NCBI GenBank assembly: GCA_041650055.1
Contig: JBAZLV010000034.1
Location: forward strand, 1 to 21,690
Length of the DNA stretch: 21,690 bases
Direction: 5' to 3'
DNA from: JBAZLV01 sp041650055
GTDB taxonomy: Bacteria; Nitrospirota; UBA9217
Shown here: in pieces, positions 1-9,097 of the stretch
How the letters are laid out: each line of letters starts with the position of its first letter
Position numbering within the stretch: position 1 is the first letter of the stretch
Position numbers and translations under genes: made by a program
Notes under the pieces: model-generated
Database searches by the model: none
The model's input: only the letters and a program-made list of their open reading frames with translations
What the model was told of the DNA's origin: nothing

Positions 1-54
1 TTTGAGCTAAGAAAAACCTTGGAGGAGAAGCTTAAAAAAATCTTTAAACCGTAA
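1..54 (+). CDS. 3' tail of an upstream reading frame (partial)
   Basis: Frame 1 is open from the window edge and ends at TAA 52-54, giving a 17-residue, lysine-rich tail that ends in KKIFKP. A charged amphipathic helix is a common protein C-terminus. The next plus-strand gene starts 45 bases later, which fits a preceding co-directional gene. Nothing about function can be read from so little sequence, and chance openness of a 54-base frame is quite possible. Confidence 0.3.
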   Translation, partial: FELRKTLEEKLKKIFKP

Positions 55-98
55 AACTGACGCCATACCTACACACTATCTTCCGGTAACATTTAATT

Positions 99-398
99 AT
101 GAGGCAACGGGCTTCATTTTTCATCTATCAATCAGCAGAAAACGATCCGAGCACTGAATCAGAATACGAGATCACGGGCGGGTATGTGTATCCGCTGGAA
201 GGAAAATCAAAAAAATATGTGCATGATTTGAAATTATACGGAGGAAATGCAGCGGTGCTCGCGGATGATTTTCGCCGCTGGATGAGCGATGCCTGTCGAG
301 GGAAAAATCTTGCATACACACTGGCCTTCCTTACTTTTTTTCTGTCCTGTTGTATATTTTACCTTGCGCGACAATTCTCAAATCACGACCAATCCTGA
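99..398 (+). CDS. small C-terminally anchored membrane protein, unknown function
   Basis: A 99-residue protein not assigned to a family. The N-terminal ~70 residues are polar and include a YVYPLEGK stretch and the run DLKLYGGNAAVLADDFRRW. One hydrophobic segment follows at about residues 72-90, with a short polar tail, so a tail-anchored inner-membrane topology is likely. The frame is closed by TAA at 87-89, so ATG 99 is the first ATG available. No convincing Shine-Dalgarno precedes it. The central run reads like a genuine protein rather than a shadow frame, and no larger gene overlaps it on either strand. It may follow the partial upstream gene in one transcript. Confidence 0.5.
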   Translation: MRQRASFFIYQSAENDPSTESEYEITGGYVYPLEGKSKKYVHDLKLYGGNAAVLADDFRRWMSDACRGKNLAYTLAFLTFFLSCCIFYLARQFSNHDQS

Positions 399-575
399 TT
401 GCTCTTGAAACAGAAGTGCTCCTAGCTCTCTTCCCCGTTCATCTTCCTGAAAGTCGTATCACAAAATAGACACCATGAGAATCAGCCTGCACAAAACAGA
501 CTGTCTATATTGGATATTTTCTGCAAAAAACGGCATTCCATCTGTTCATCTTAGCAATTTTCTTCACTATATTTT

Positions 576-603
576 TTGGCAGGTACATTGCATTATTTAT
601 AAC
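576..603 (+). promoter_or_regulatory. sigma70-like promoter candidate for the gene at 638
   Basis: A TTGGCA box (576-581; 5 of 6 to consensus) lies 16 bases before TATAAC (598-603; 5 of 6). Transcription would start near 610, about 28 bases ahead of the ATG at 638. The upstream interval 399-575 shows no gene I can support. Confidence 0.4.
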
Positions 604-637
604 GAATTTAGGTGTGAAGATAAGGGAGTCAACACGA

Positions 638-970
638 ATGATCAAAATTGCATTTGTAATTCTTTCGGCAGTCACCTTGATGATTATGGGTTTTGCTGCG
701 GGTTTTCCTGTTGGGCAGCGTATCGGATTTACGACCGGGAGCGAATGGGCAATGGTTCAGGCGGGCATCATTGCTCGCGAGGAAGGCATTCACATGCCGG
801 TTACATTGGAATCCGGCAAATTCCGAGTGATCCTGAAACAGCCGCGGCATCTGTATAAAACAGCATGGAAGTTAGCGGACAGACATGAATCAAAGATGCG
901 GCAGGGATATCATAACGCTGAAGAGCAGGTTGTGATGATGCAACCGCACAAGCAAAACAGCCGGTTTTAA
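638..970 (+). CDS. small N-terminally anchored or exported protein, unknown function
   Basis: The frame can be extended to a GTG at 614. ATG 638 is preferred because AAGGGAG (622-628) stands 9 bases upstream and because the protein then begins directly with MIKIAFVILSAV, a typical signal/anchor segment spanning residues 1-25. The resulting 110-residue protein has one N-terminal hydrophobic segment and a basic, His/Met-rich tail (about residues 75-110). There is no cleavage motif I would defend, so it may stay anchored with its C-terminus outside. It is convergent with ftsK, whose stop is only 21 bases away. I do not recognise the family. Confidence 0.6.
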   Translation: MIKIAFVILSAVTLMIMGFAAGFPVGQRIGFTTGSEWAMVQAGIIAREEGIHMPVTLESGKFRVILKQPRHLYKTAWKLADRHESKMRQGYHNAEEQVVMMQPHKQNSRF

Positions 971-991
971 TGCGAAAAGTTTTCTTTTCCG

Positions 992-3184
992 TTACGCATC
1001 ACTATCTCTCACCGTTCCATCCATGTTTTTGCGGATAAGGACCTGCCGCGGTTTGCTGCCGTCTGCCGGCCCTACAATTCCGTCCTCTTCCATCATCTCG
1101 ATCATCCGTGCCGCGCGATTGTATCCGACGCGCAGTCTTCGCTGAATAAACGATGTTGATGCCTGGCCGTTCATCTGAACCAGTTCTACGGCGCGGGCAT
1201 ACAGCTCGTCCCGTTCCCCTTCTTCTTCAGAAACCGCATCAGACTCTGTCAGTTCTTTTGTCCGGCGGGCAAGCAGCTCGTAGTTCGGTGTTGCCTGGGT
1301 TTTCACGAATTCGACAACCCGCTTGATTTCCGCTTCAGAAACAAAACAACCATGCACTCGGATTACATGAGACGTCCCGGGCGGAAGAAACAACATATCG
1401 CCCATTCCGAGCAAATTCTCAGCGCCGTTGGCATCCAGAATGGTCCGCGAATCCGTTTTTGAAGAGACCTGGAATGAAATGCGTGCCGGCAAATTGGCCT
1501 TGATCAGCCCGGTGATTACATCAACGCTTGGCCGCTGGGTTGCAACGATCAAATGAATGCCTGCTGCACGCGCCATCTGCGCAAGTCGCATGATCGAATC
1601 TTCGACCTCTCGCTGCACCGTCATCATGAGGTCCGCAAGCTCGTCAATAATAATAACAATATACGGAAGGCGCTCCTGATCACTGACTGCCTTGTTATAG
1701 GAATCGATATTCTTGGAACCTTTTTCCGCAAGCTGGCGGTATCTCCGTTCCATCTCGGCAACCAAAGCACGGAGCGTTTCAGCGGCTCGTTTCGGCTGGG
1801 TAACTACCGGAGTCATCAGATGCGGAATATCATTATACAGCGAAAGCTCGAGCATCTTGGGATCAACAAGCACGAGCTTGACTTCCCGCGGCTGCGCATT
1901 GTAAAGAAGCGCCAGGATAATCGAATTGATCGCGACACTTTTCCCTGATCCGGTCGCACCGGCAACGAGCAGATGCGGCATTTTATCGATCGTACTGATA
2001 ACAGGAACGCCAAAAATATCTTTGCCAAGAGGAATCCGGAGCTTCGAACGGTGAGTCCGGTATTCCGGAGATTCGAGAATGCTTCGGAAATAAACGGTCT
2101 CGCGCGAATTGTTCGGGACCTCAATTCCCACGGCTGCCTTGCCGGGGAGCGGCGCAACAATGCGGACACTCGCAGCTTTCATAGCGAGTGCAAGATCATC
2201 GGACAGATTAGTGATTTTGCTTACCTTAACGCCGGGTGCAGGCTCAAACTCAAACATCGTCACAACCGGCCCGGGATAGACCTGCGTTACCCGGCCTTGA
2301 ATATCGAAATCCAGCAGTTTTCGGGCAAGCAACTCTGATTGCGCAAGCATATCTTCCCGGGAAACTTTTTTCAGCACAGGAGGCAGCGGGTCAAGAAGAT
2401 CAGAGGAAGGAAGCTGGTAGGCTCCCTTGATTTCGGGGTTTTCCATAAATTCAAATGTTGACTGCACTAGCCGTGCAGACTTGTCCTGTTTGACCTGAGC
2501 AGCTTCCGGCTGTTTCCTAGTTTCGACAATTGCAGGTTGTTCTTTCGATGCGTGCGGAATATCCTTTGCTTCCCGGGCTTTTTCTTTCCGTCCTCGGTGA
2601 ATCGCGATGAGAATTTCCAGATGCTCAATCAGCCGGCCATAAGCTGCCTTGAGAAGGCCGAGAACCTTGACGAATGAAAAAGGAGTCAGGAGCATCAGCG
2701 AAAGCATGATCGCCGTAATCGTGATAATGTATGCTCCTGTCGAAGAAAAGCCGGAAACCAGCAGTCGGCCAATGAACCCACCGAGCATGCCGCCGGAAGG
2801 GATCTCTTCCTCAAATAACCGGATGGTATCGGTTCCAAGTCCGAGCAAGGCCGACAAGGAAATCAGAAGAAGCAGACCCCCGATTTTTTTGAGATGAGGA
2901 TGGATCGGTTCTTTTCCCAGAGCAAGAACAATGGCAAAGCCGAATAAGAAAAGTGGGATACCATAGGCTGAAACACCGATGACACGAAAGAATATATCTG
3001 AAAGATATGCGCCGATAATCCCGATTGCATTCCGGATATCTGAGCCTGTCTTTGCCACGCTGAAACACGGGTCCGTGCTGCTGTACGAAATCAAACTCAG
3101 CATGATCAAAAGCCCTGCGGCGAACAAAAGCAGACTGATAATCTCATGTTTATGCTTCATATGGGGAGCACCTGATACAGCCAT
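992..3184 (-). CDS. ftsK: DNA translocase FtsK/SpoIIIE
   Basis: Septum-located, ATP-driven double-stranded DNA pump that clears chromosome ends during division. Residues ~15-165 form the four-helix membrane anchor. A short charged linker (~190-250) follows, much shorter than in E. coli FtsK. The motor domain follows, with Walker A GATGSGKS (Lys415), the conserved PKMLELS stretch and Walker B IIIDELADLM. The C-terminal ~65 residues match the winged-helix gamma domain that reads polar KOPS sites (RRLRVGYNRAARMIEMMEE). At 730 residues it is a normal compact SpoIIIE-type protein. Start: ATG 3184 is given. The in-frame ATG at 3160 (residue 9) has AGGTG 8 bases upstream and puts the anchor nearer the N-terminus, so it is an equal candidate. 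It follows uppP by 53 bases on the same strand. Confidence 0.96.
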   Translation of the reverse strand: MAVSGAPHMKHKHEIISLLLFAAGLLIMLSLISYSSTDPCFSVAKTGSDIRNAIGIIGAYLSDIFFRVIGVSAYGIPLFLFGFAIVLALGKEPIHPHLKKIGGLLLLISLSALLGLGTDTIRLFEEEIPSGGMLGGFIGRLLVSGFSSTGAYIITITAIMLSLMLLTPFSFVKVLGLLKAAYGRLIEHLEILIAIHRGRKEKAREAKDIPHASKEQPAIVETRKQPEAAQVKQDKSARLVQSTFEFMENPEIKGAYQLPSSDLLDPLPPVLKKVSREDMLAQSELLARKLLDFDIQGRVTQVYPGPVVTMFEFEPAPGVKVSKITNLSDDLALAMKAASVRIVAPLPGKAAVGIEVPNNSRETVYFRSILESPEYRTHRSKLRIPLGKDIFGVPVISTIDKMPHLLVAGATGSGKSVAINSIILALLYNAQPREVKLVLVDPKMLELSLYNDIPHLMTPVVTQPKRAAETLRALVAEMERRYRQLAEKGSKNIDSYNKAVSDQERLPYIVIIIDELADLMMTVQREVEDSIMRLAQMARAAGIHLIVATQRPSVDVITGLIKANLPARISFQVSSKTDSRTILDANGAENLLGMGDMLFLPPGTSHVIRVHGCFVSEAEIKRVVEFVKTQATPNYELLARRTKELTESDAVSEEEGERDELYARAVELVQMNGQASTSFIQRRLRVGYNRAARMIEMMEEDGIVGPADGSKPRQVLIRKNMDGTVRDSDA

Positions 3185-3237
3185 ATAATCCGCAACCTTT
3201 GCATGTCATAAGAGATGTTTTGAGAGGCCGACTATTC

Positions 3238-4047
3238 TTACCGTATGATGAAGAGAGCCAAAACCACACCTGCCAGGGCAAGCCGGTATCCGATAAAAAG
3301 ATTCAGAGAATGCCTCGCCAGATATCGGAGAAGAAACTGTATGCTGAGATACCCAACTATCGCTGAAAAAAGAACGCCCAATGAAAACGGGAAAATTTCT
3401 TCCGAAGTCAAGCCAAGGTGCCTCAGTTTCAGAACCGCTGCCCCTGCAATCACCGGTGTCGAAAGGAGAAAGGAAAACCGTGCGGCGCTTTCGCGCGTGT
3501 ACCCGGCAAGCAAACCCGCAACAATGGTAATCCCTGACCGCGAGACTCCCGGAACAAGCGCAAGAGCCTGCGCGCATCCGATAAACAAAGCATGCAGCAG
3601 GGTCATGCGCTCAATGGTCTGTGTTTTTTTGGAGAAGCGGTCTGCTGCCAGCATCACGATACTGATCAGAACCAGCGATCCAACGATCACAAGCGGATCA
3701 CGAAACGTCTGTTCGATCACATGTTCAAAGGCAAACCCAACGATTCCCGCAGGAATAGTCGCCAGAACAATGTACCACACAAACCGGCCTTCTCCGGTTC
3801 TCCAGTCACCATTTCCCATGCCTTTGAAAAACGAGGTCAGAAGAACCAGCCAATCCCGCCAGAAATACGCCAGAATGGCAACCAATGTTCCCGCGTGCAG
3901 CGCAACGTCGAATTTCAAGCTGTCGATCAGCGTCCCGTGCCAGCCAAACATCCAGGGCATCAGGATCAAATGCGCTGAAGAACTGATCGGAAGAAATTCG
4001 GTAATTCCCTGCACAATGCCGAGAATAATTGCTTCAATAAGCATCAT
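3238..4047 (-). CDS. uppP: undecaprenyl-diphosphatase (UppP/BacA)
   Basis: Integral membrane phosphatase that converts undecaprenyl diphosphate to undecaprenyl phosphate, renewing the lipid carrier for peptidoglycan and other surface polymers. Excess enzyme is classically linked to bacitracin resistance. Both family signatures are intact: EFLPISSSAHL (residues 17-27, with catalytic-region Glu17 and His26) and PGVSRSG (166-172, with Arg170). Length 269 is typical, with about eight hydrophobic segments. The start is one of two consecutive ATGs (4047 or 4044) and the ribosome-binding site is only weak (GAAAG). It starts 24 bases after the stop of the CopD-like gene and is followed 53 bases on by ftsK, so the three are probably one transcript. 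Confidence 0.95.
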   Translation of the reverse strand: MMLIEAIILGIVQGITEFLPISSSAHLILMPWMFGWHGTLIDSLKFDVALHAGTLVAILAYFWRDWLVLLTSFFKGMGNGDWRTGEGRFVWYIVLATIPAGIVGFAFEHVIEQTFRDPLVIVGSLVLISIVMLAADRFSKKTQTIERMTLLHALFIGCAQALALVPGVSRSGITIVAGLLAGYTRESAARFSFLLSTPVIAGAAVLKLRHLGLTSEEIFPFSLGVLFSAIVGYLSIQFLLRYLARHSLNLFIGYRLALAGVVLALFIIR

Positions 4048-4071
4048 GCTGTCTGCTTTCTTGATGAAAAT

Positions 4072-4560
4072 TCACTGCACGTATCTGGCGCCGTACGCTT
4101 CCTGACCGTGTCCGAACCATATTCCTCCTGCCACTGCAAGGAAGCTGACCGCCAGGACAGCCCAATACAGGGCATGCACAAGCCGGAACATCTGTTCAAT
4201 ATCGATGTTTTCAGCCTCGGCAAACAGTTTTGCAAACACCGGACGCTGCAACATTGTAAGAAGAGTATAGAGTATCCATACAATGAGCATAATGACAATC
4301 CCGATGCCGCGGTTCTGGAGCAGAATTCCAAAACCAAATTTTTTGTACAGGATCCAGACTCCGGTCAGACCGGCGATATTGACCAGCCATTTGGAAATAA
4401 CCGAATATCCCTGCTCCACTCGTTGGAATAAAAGAACCTTCTGATGCACTCCCTGTGCCTGGTAAACCATCGGAAAGATAACGGTGGCGATGAAGGCAAG
4501 CCCGCCGATCCATAAGATGACGGCCAGTACATGAATAATGAGCAAACTGGTATACAGCAT
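4072..4560 (-). CDS. CopD-like four-helix integral membrane protein
   Basis: A 162-residue protein with four predicted membrane helices (about residues 3-30, 57-78, 84-105 and 127-150). The first helix carries HVLAVILWIGGLAF, the His-x6-Trp-x-Gly-Gly pattern seen in CopD-type and related putative copper/heme membrane proteins. A second region (VISKWLVNIAGLTGVW) resembles the next CopD helix. Family assignment rests on these patterns only, and metal binding is not shown. The start is well supported: a run of six G ending in GA sits about 5-6 bases before ATG 4560. It is closely followed by uppP (24 bases). Alternatives are an uncharacterised DUF-type membrane protein or a cytochrome b561-like fragment. 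Confidence 0.6.
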   Translation of the reverse strand: MLYTSLLIIHVLAVILWIGGLAFIATVIFPMVYQAQGVHQKVLLFQRVEQGYSVISKWLVNIAGLTGVWILYKKFGFGILLQNRGIGIVIMLIVWILYTLLTMLQRPVFAKLFAEAENIDIEQMFRLVHALYWAVLAVSFLAVAGGIWFGHGQEAYGARYVQ

Positions 4561-4690
4561 GATGTCCCCCCGTTTGAAATATGAGTCACGAAATGTTCAC
4601 ATTATTTCATAAAGCAGAGAGGAATTCAAGCGGTTTCGATTTGTTTCGGCAGGTTGAAAGAAGATAAAAAGAAGAGAGGAGATGAAAAAA

Positions 4691-7168
4691 TTACTCTGTA
4701 CTACTGCAGTGATCAATCGGTTTTACGTGCCAGATTGCATCAGCATATTCCTTGATAGAGCGATCGCTCGAGAAATGTCCCATGGAAGCGACATTCAGAA
4801 TCGCCCGTTTTGCCCAATCCTCGCGGTCGCGATACAGAGCATCCACCCGATCCTGACAGGCAAGGTAGGAAGCATAGTCAGCAAGGAGCAGGAACTGGTC
4901 TCTGGAACCCGTGAGTCCGTCCATCAGCAGCCGGAATCGGTCCTGGTCATCCGGAGAAAAATAGCCGCCCCGTATCATGTCAATTACCTGTCGCAATTCA
5001 GAATTTCCTTGATATATTTCATGCGGGTGATATCCATTGGATCGGAGTTCGACAGCCTCCGGAGCATTCATCCCGAAGATGAAAATATTATCATCGCCGA
5101 CTTCGTCTCGGATCTCGATGTTTGCTCCATCGAGCGTTCCGATCGTAAGTGCGCCGTTCAATGCAAACTTCATATTTCCGGTGCCTGATGCTTCGGTCCC
5201 AGCAGTTGATATTTGTTCTGAGAGATCACAGGCAGGGATGATCTTCTCCGCATTTGAAACATTGTAATCAGGAATGAACACGACCTTCAGCAGAGACCCG
5301 ACCATCGGGTCATTATTGATTACATCGGCGATGCTGTGAATCAGTTTGATGATCAGCTTGGCCATTGCATATCCCGGCGCGGCCTTTCCGCCAAAAATAA
5401 CCGTGCGCGGAACCATGCCTTCAATCCTGTTTTCACGGATACGGTTATAGCGGGTTACAACGTGCAATACGTTCAACAGCTGCCGTTTATATTCATGAAA
5501 CCGCTTTATCTGAACATCAAACAAGGAAGAAGAATCAAGCGGTGTACTGATGAATTCTGCAAGCCGGTTCTTGTTGAGCTGTTTTACAGACCTGAACTGT
5601 TCGCGAAATTCCGGATCCTCGGCCAGCGGCTTCAGCTTCTTCAGTTCGTCGAGATCGCAGATCCACCCCTTCCCAATCCGGGAGGTAATGAGCCGTGAAA
5701 GATCGGGATTTGCCATACAAAGCCACCGACGGGGTGTTATGCCATTTGTAATGTTGATTATTTTGTCGGGAGTAAAGCGGTCAAAATCCGCGAAGATGGT
5801 ATTTTTCATGAGATCCGTATGAATACGGGAAACCCCATTTACCCGGTGGCTCCCGATAATTGCAAGATGAGACATGCGGAGCCGTTTGCCACCGTGTTCA
5901 TCCACAATCGACATCCGGCGGGTTAAATCCACGTCTCCGGGAAAACGATGGCGTACTTCTTCAAGAAACCGGTAATTGATCTCATAGATGATCTGAAGAT
6001 GTCTTGGAAGAATGGATTCAAAAAGATCGACAGGCCATGATTCAAGCGCTTCCGGCATAAGCGTGTGGTTCGTATAGGAAAACGTGCGCTGGGTGAGTTC
6101 CCATGCCCTGGTCCAGTCCAGATGATATACGTCGACCAGGAGTCGCATAAGTTCAGCAATAGCGATCGACGGATGTGTGTCATTCAGCTGGATCGCGACC
6201 CGGTTTGGAAGTTCATCAAATGTGGAATGGAATTTTGTAAATCTTCGTAAAATATCCTGGAGCGAAGCGCAAATGAAAAAATACTGCTGCTTCAGCCGCA
6301 GTTCGCGTCCCATCTGTGTCGTATCATCCGGATACAGGACTTTCGAAAGGTTTTCCGATTCGTTTTTGTCCTCAACGGCCTTGATGTAATTTCCCTCGTT
6401 GAAATACTTGAGATTAAAATCACGCGATGCCTTGGCCGTCCACAGCCGCATATTATTGACAGTATTTGTATTGTATCCCGGGACCGGCGTGTCGTATGCC
6501 ATGGCCATCACTTCTTCCGTATCAACCCAATGAAACCGTGCCTGGCCGTCTTCATCCCGGAACTGAACCACCCTGCCACCGAATTTTACCGGATACAGCA
6601 CTTCCGGACGGGGAAATTCCCAGGGATTCCCGTATCGAAGCCAGTTATCCGGATGTTCAACCTGGTATCCGTTCTCGATCCGCTGATTGAACATGCCATA
6701 TTCATACCGAATACCATAGCCATATCCAGGCAAACTGAGGGAAGCCATGGAGTCAAGAAAGCAGGCTGCAAGCCTTCCCAGTCCCCCGTTCCCGAGCGCT
6801 GCCTCCTGCTCCATGTTCCCAATCGTTTCAATATTGAGATCAAGGTCTTCAAGCGCTTTCCGGCATTCTTCATAAAATCCCATATTGATGAGACTGTTGG
6901 TCAACAGTCGTCCGGTCAGAAATTCCATAGAAAAGTAATACACGCGTTTTGCGTCGGACTGATAGTAACTGCGCATGGTTTGCATCCAGCGCTCGATCAG
7001 CCGTTCACGGACAGCATAGGCAGTAGTGTGGAACCAATCCCTGTAGGTTGCAGTAATGGGATCTTTTCCCAGGGAGTAAATAAGCCGGTTGCAGAGAGAA
7101 TGTCTCAATGCATCCCGGTCTTCTCCTCGTTTGTCGTATACAAAATTGCTCTGTAAATTACTGTTCAT
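4691..7168 (-). CDS. glgP: glycogen/starch phosphorylase
   Basis: PLP-dependent phosphorolysis of alpha-1,4-glucan to glucose 1-phosphate. The 825-residue length is normal for the GT35 family. The PLP site EASGTGNMKFALNGALTIG is intact, with the Schiff-base lysine at residue 667. Other family blocks are visible: GNGGLGRLAACFLDS near the N-terminus, QLNDTHPSIAIAELMR, TNGITPRRWL and KRFHEYKRQLLN. No other glycogen gene is present in the window. It lies 171 bases after rnj and 130 bases before the CopD-like gene on the same strand. ATG 7168 lacks a clear Shine-Dalgarno; only AAGAA is seen. The N-terminus aligns by eye with other phosphorylases, so I keep this start. Confidence 0.97.
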   Translation of the reverse strand: MNSNLQSNFVYDKRGEDRDALRHSLCNRLIYSLGKDPITATYRDWFHTTAYAVRERLIERWMQTMRSYYQSDAKRVYYFSMEFLTGRLLTNSLINMGFYEECRKALEDLDLNIETIGNMEQEAALGNGGLGRLAACFLDSMASLSLPGYGYGIRYEYGMFNQRIENGYQVEHPDNWLRYGNPWEFPRPEVLYPVKFGGRVVQFRDEDGQARFHWVDTEEVMAMAYDTPVPGYNTNTVNNMRLWTAKASRDFNLKYFNEGNYIKAVEDKNESENLSKVLYPDDTTQMGRELRLKQQYFFICASLQDILRRFTKFHSTFDELPNRVAIQLNDTHPSIAIAELMRLLVDVYHLDWTRAWELTQRTFSYTNHTLMPEALESWPVDLFESILPRHLQIIYEINYRFLEEVRHRFPGDVDLTRRMSIVDEHGGKRLRMSHLAIIGSHRVNGVSRIHTDLMKNTIFADFDRFTPDKIINITNGITPRRWLCMANPDLSRLITSRIGKGWICDLDELKKLKPLAEDPEFREQFRSVKQLNKNRLAEFISTPLDSSSLFDVQIKRFHEYKRQLLNVLHVVTRYNRIRENRIEGMVPRTVIFGGKAAPGYAMAKLIIKLIHSIADVINNDPMVGSLLKVVFIPDYNVSNAEKIIPACDLSEQISTAGTEASGTGNMKFALNGALTIGTLDGANIEIRDEVGDDNIFIFGMNAPEAVELRSNGYHPHEIYQGNSELRQVIDMIRGGYFSPDDQDRFRLLMDGLTGSRDQFLLLADYASYLACQDRVDALYRDREDWAKRAILNVASMGHFSSDRSIKEYADAIWHVKPIDHCSSTE

Positions 7169-7272
7169 AGGGGTTCTTGTAAGAAATCAGCATAAACGAT
7201 CAGAGTCCTGATGATTCCTGGTGTCTTATCGGTACTGTTCTTGATAAAGTTTAGCAGATCGGCTTTTTTCTT

Positions 7273-7308
7273 GGGGGAGAGTGAACCCCCTCCGGCGTGT
7301 GCCGGAGG
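7273..7308 (-). other. overlapping alternative hairpins between rnj and glgP
   Basis: A perfect 8-bp stem, CCTCCGGC/GCCGGAGG with a 4-base loop (7289-7308), overlaps a second stem of five G pairing with five C (7273-7277 with 7286-7290). The two share bases 7289-7290, so they cannot both form fully. On the minus strand no T-run follows, so this is not a canonical intrinsic terminator. It lies in the 171-base gap after rnj and before glgP and could act as an mRNA-stabilising or processing structure. Confidence 0.4.
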
Positions 7309-7339
7309 ATTCCATGTCGCAGGGACTGAACCAGCAGGA

Positions 7340-9088
7340 TTATATTTCCATAATAACCGGCAGGATCATGGGCCGGCGTTCAAGCCGTTTATTGATAAAT
7401 TTTTTGACCGTGGTCCGGACTTGAGCGCTTACGATGGACCAGTCGCCCTTCGCTTCGGGAATCATGAGAGTCAGGGTGTTCATAACGACGTCTTTCACCT
7501 CGGCAAGCAGATCCTGCGACGCATCCTCGAACACAAATCCCCGTGAAATGATATCCGGACCTGACACGACTTTTCCCGTTCCTTTGTCAATACCCAGAAA
7601 CACGATGACGATGCCGTCATGCGCGAGCTTCCTGCGGTCTCTTAGTACGACGGTATCCACTCCTGCTTCCCCGGTCGCACCCGCTATTTTCCCATCGATG
7701 TAAACACGCCCGGTGCTCACCAAACCGGCACGCCGTGCGGAATCTGCGGTGAATTCCATCACCTCGCCGTTCTCAATAATGAAAATATGCTCTTCAGGGA
7801 TGTTTACCTTCGTTGCAAGCTGCGCATGATATACCAGATGCCGGTATTCTCCATGAACCGGGATAAAAAACTTCGGTTTCACCAGGCTCAGCATAAGCTT
7901 TAATTCTTCTTTTGATGCATGGCCCGATACATGAATTTCGGATACTTTCTCATAAAAAACCTCGGCACCGCGCTTGAACAGCCGGTTAATGATATTTGCA
8001 ATGGGCCGCTCGTTTCCGGGGATCATTTTGGATGACAGAGCAATGGTGTCGCCTTTTTTAATCTGGAAATATTTGTGTTCATTCGCTGCCATACGCGCAA
8101 GAGCGCTCATGGGCTCGCCCTGACTTCCAGTAGTAATCATCACAATCTGTTCGTCGCGGAGTGTCTTCAACGCATCGATTTTAAGCCAGGTATCAGGCGG
8201 GATGGAAAGATATCCGAGGTTCAGCGCAATCTGGGTGTTGGCAATCATGCTTTTTCCGTTCAGAATCACTTTTCGTCCGAACATTACTGCCACATCAATA
8301 ATCTGTTGAACGCGGTGAATGTTCGACGCAAAGGTCGCTACCACAATCCTTCCTTTCGCCCGGCTGAAAATGTCCTCAAGGCCGCGCCGAACTTCTTTTT
8401 CCGAGAACGTATACCCGCCCTTTCCGGCGTTGGTACTGTCCGAAAGCAGCACCAGGGTGCCCTTGTCGCCATATTCACTAAACGTGCGTAGGTCTATGAC
8501 TTCTCCGTCTACCGGCGTAGGATCAATCTTGAAGTCGCCCGTATGCACAACCCTGCCCACCGGTGTTGTGATGCCGAGTCCCACGCCATCCACAATGCTA
8601 TGGGTCACCCGGATAAACTCCACCGAGAAACATCCAATAGCCACTGTCTCTCGCGGTTTTACGGTTACCAGCTCAATCTCGGTATCAAGATCATGCTCCT
8701 TTAATTTGTCCTTCACGAAACCAAGCGTAAGACGCGTTCCAAAAACCGGAACCTTGATTTCACGGAGAAGAAACGGCAGGGCGCCGATATGATCCTCATG
8801 CGCATGCGTAAGCACGACCGCACGGACTTTTTCCTTGTTCTCCATCAGGTAAGTAAAGTCAGGAATAACAATGTCAACCCCGAGCATTTCCGCATCCGGA
8901 AACATGAGACCGGCGTCAATGATGATGATATCGTTTTCATATTCAAGCACGGTCATGTTCAAACCGATTTCACCAACGCCACCGAGTGGAATTATCGAGA
9001 GCACGGGAAAATTCGATCGTTCCAGAGCGCTTAGTGCATACGGCGCTGGATTGGCCTTTTGACCTTCTTCAGTGTGCATTGCTTCCAA
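7340..9088 (-). CDS. rnj: ribonuclease J
   Basis: Metallo-beta-lactamase/beta-CASP ribonuclease with 5'-3' exonuclease and endonuclease activity in mRNA decay and rRNA processing. The zinc motif THAHEDH is at residues 94-100. Further metal or active-site blocks are HSIVDG, HTGDFKID, SGHASKEEL and PVHGEYRHL. The C-terminal domain is present, giving 582 residues, slightly longer than usual because of an N-terminal tail of about 28 residues. The start is TTG 9088: AAAGGAG (9098-9104) stands 9 bases upstream, whereas the next ATG (9079) is 18 bases away and too far for that site. It heads the minus-strand series towards ftsK, and its leader carries the heptad element at 9121-9227. Confidence 0.95.
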   Translation of the reverse strand: MEAMHTEEGQKANPAPYALSALERSNFPVLSIIPLGGVGEIGLNMTVLEYENDIIIIDAGLMFPDAEMLGVDIVIPDFTYLMENKEKVRAVVLTHAHEDHIGALPFLLREIKVPVFGTRLTLGFVKDKLKEHDLDTEIELVTVKPRETVAIGCFSVEFIRVTHSIVDGVGLGITTPVGRVVHTGDFKIDPTPVDGEVIDLRTFSEYGDKGTLVLLSDSTNAGKGGYTFSEKEVRRGLEDIFSRAKGRIVVATFASNIHRVQQIIDVAVMFGRKVILNGKSMIANTQIALNLGYLSIPPDTWLKIDALKTLRDEQIVMITTGSQGEPMSALARMAANEHKYFQIKKGDTIALSSKMIPGNERPIANIINRLFKRGAEVFYEKVSEIHVSGHASKEELKLMLSLVKPKFFIPVHGEYRHLVYHAQLATKVNIPEEHIFIIENGEVMEFTADSARRAGLVSTGRVYIDGKIAGATGEAGVDTVVLRDRRKLAHDGIVIVFLGIDKGTGKVVSGPDIISRGFVFEDASQDLLAEVKDVVMNTLTLMIPEAKGDWSIVSAQVRTTVKKFINKRLERRPMILPVIMEI

Positions 9089-9097
9089 AATGTAAAA

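Noticed and set aside
475..858. Plus-strand 127-codon frame overlapping the gene at 638
   Set aside because: It overlaps a better gene in another frame, has no Shine-Dalgarno, and its second half is Cys/Gly/Arg-rich like a shadow translation.
3245..4105. Plus-strand 286-codon frame opposite uppP
   Set aside because: It is antisense to a gene with intact UppP signatures. The translation is rich in Arg, Pro, Ser and Thr with no domain, as expected of a shadow.
6530..7156. Plus-strand 208-codon frame opposite glgP
   Set aside because: It lies wholly antisense to conserved phosphorylase sequence, with no ribosome-binding site or motif.
7289..7308. Intrinsic terminator of rnj
   Set aside because: The stem is perfect but the minus strand continues into G, C and A residues, with no T-run.
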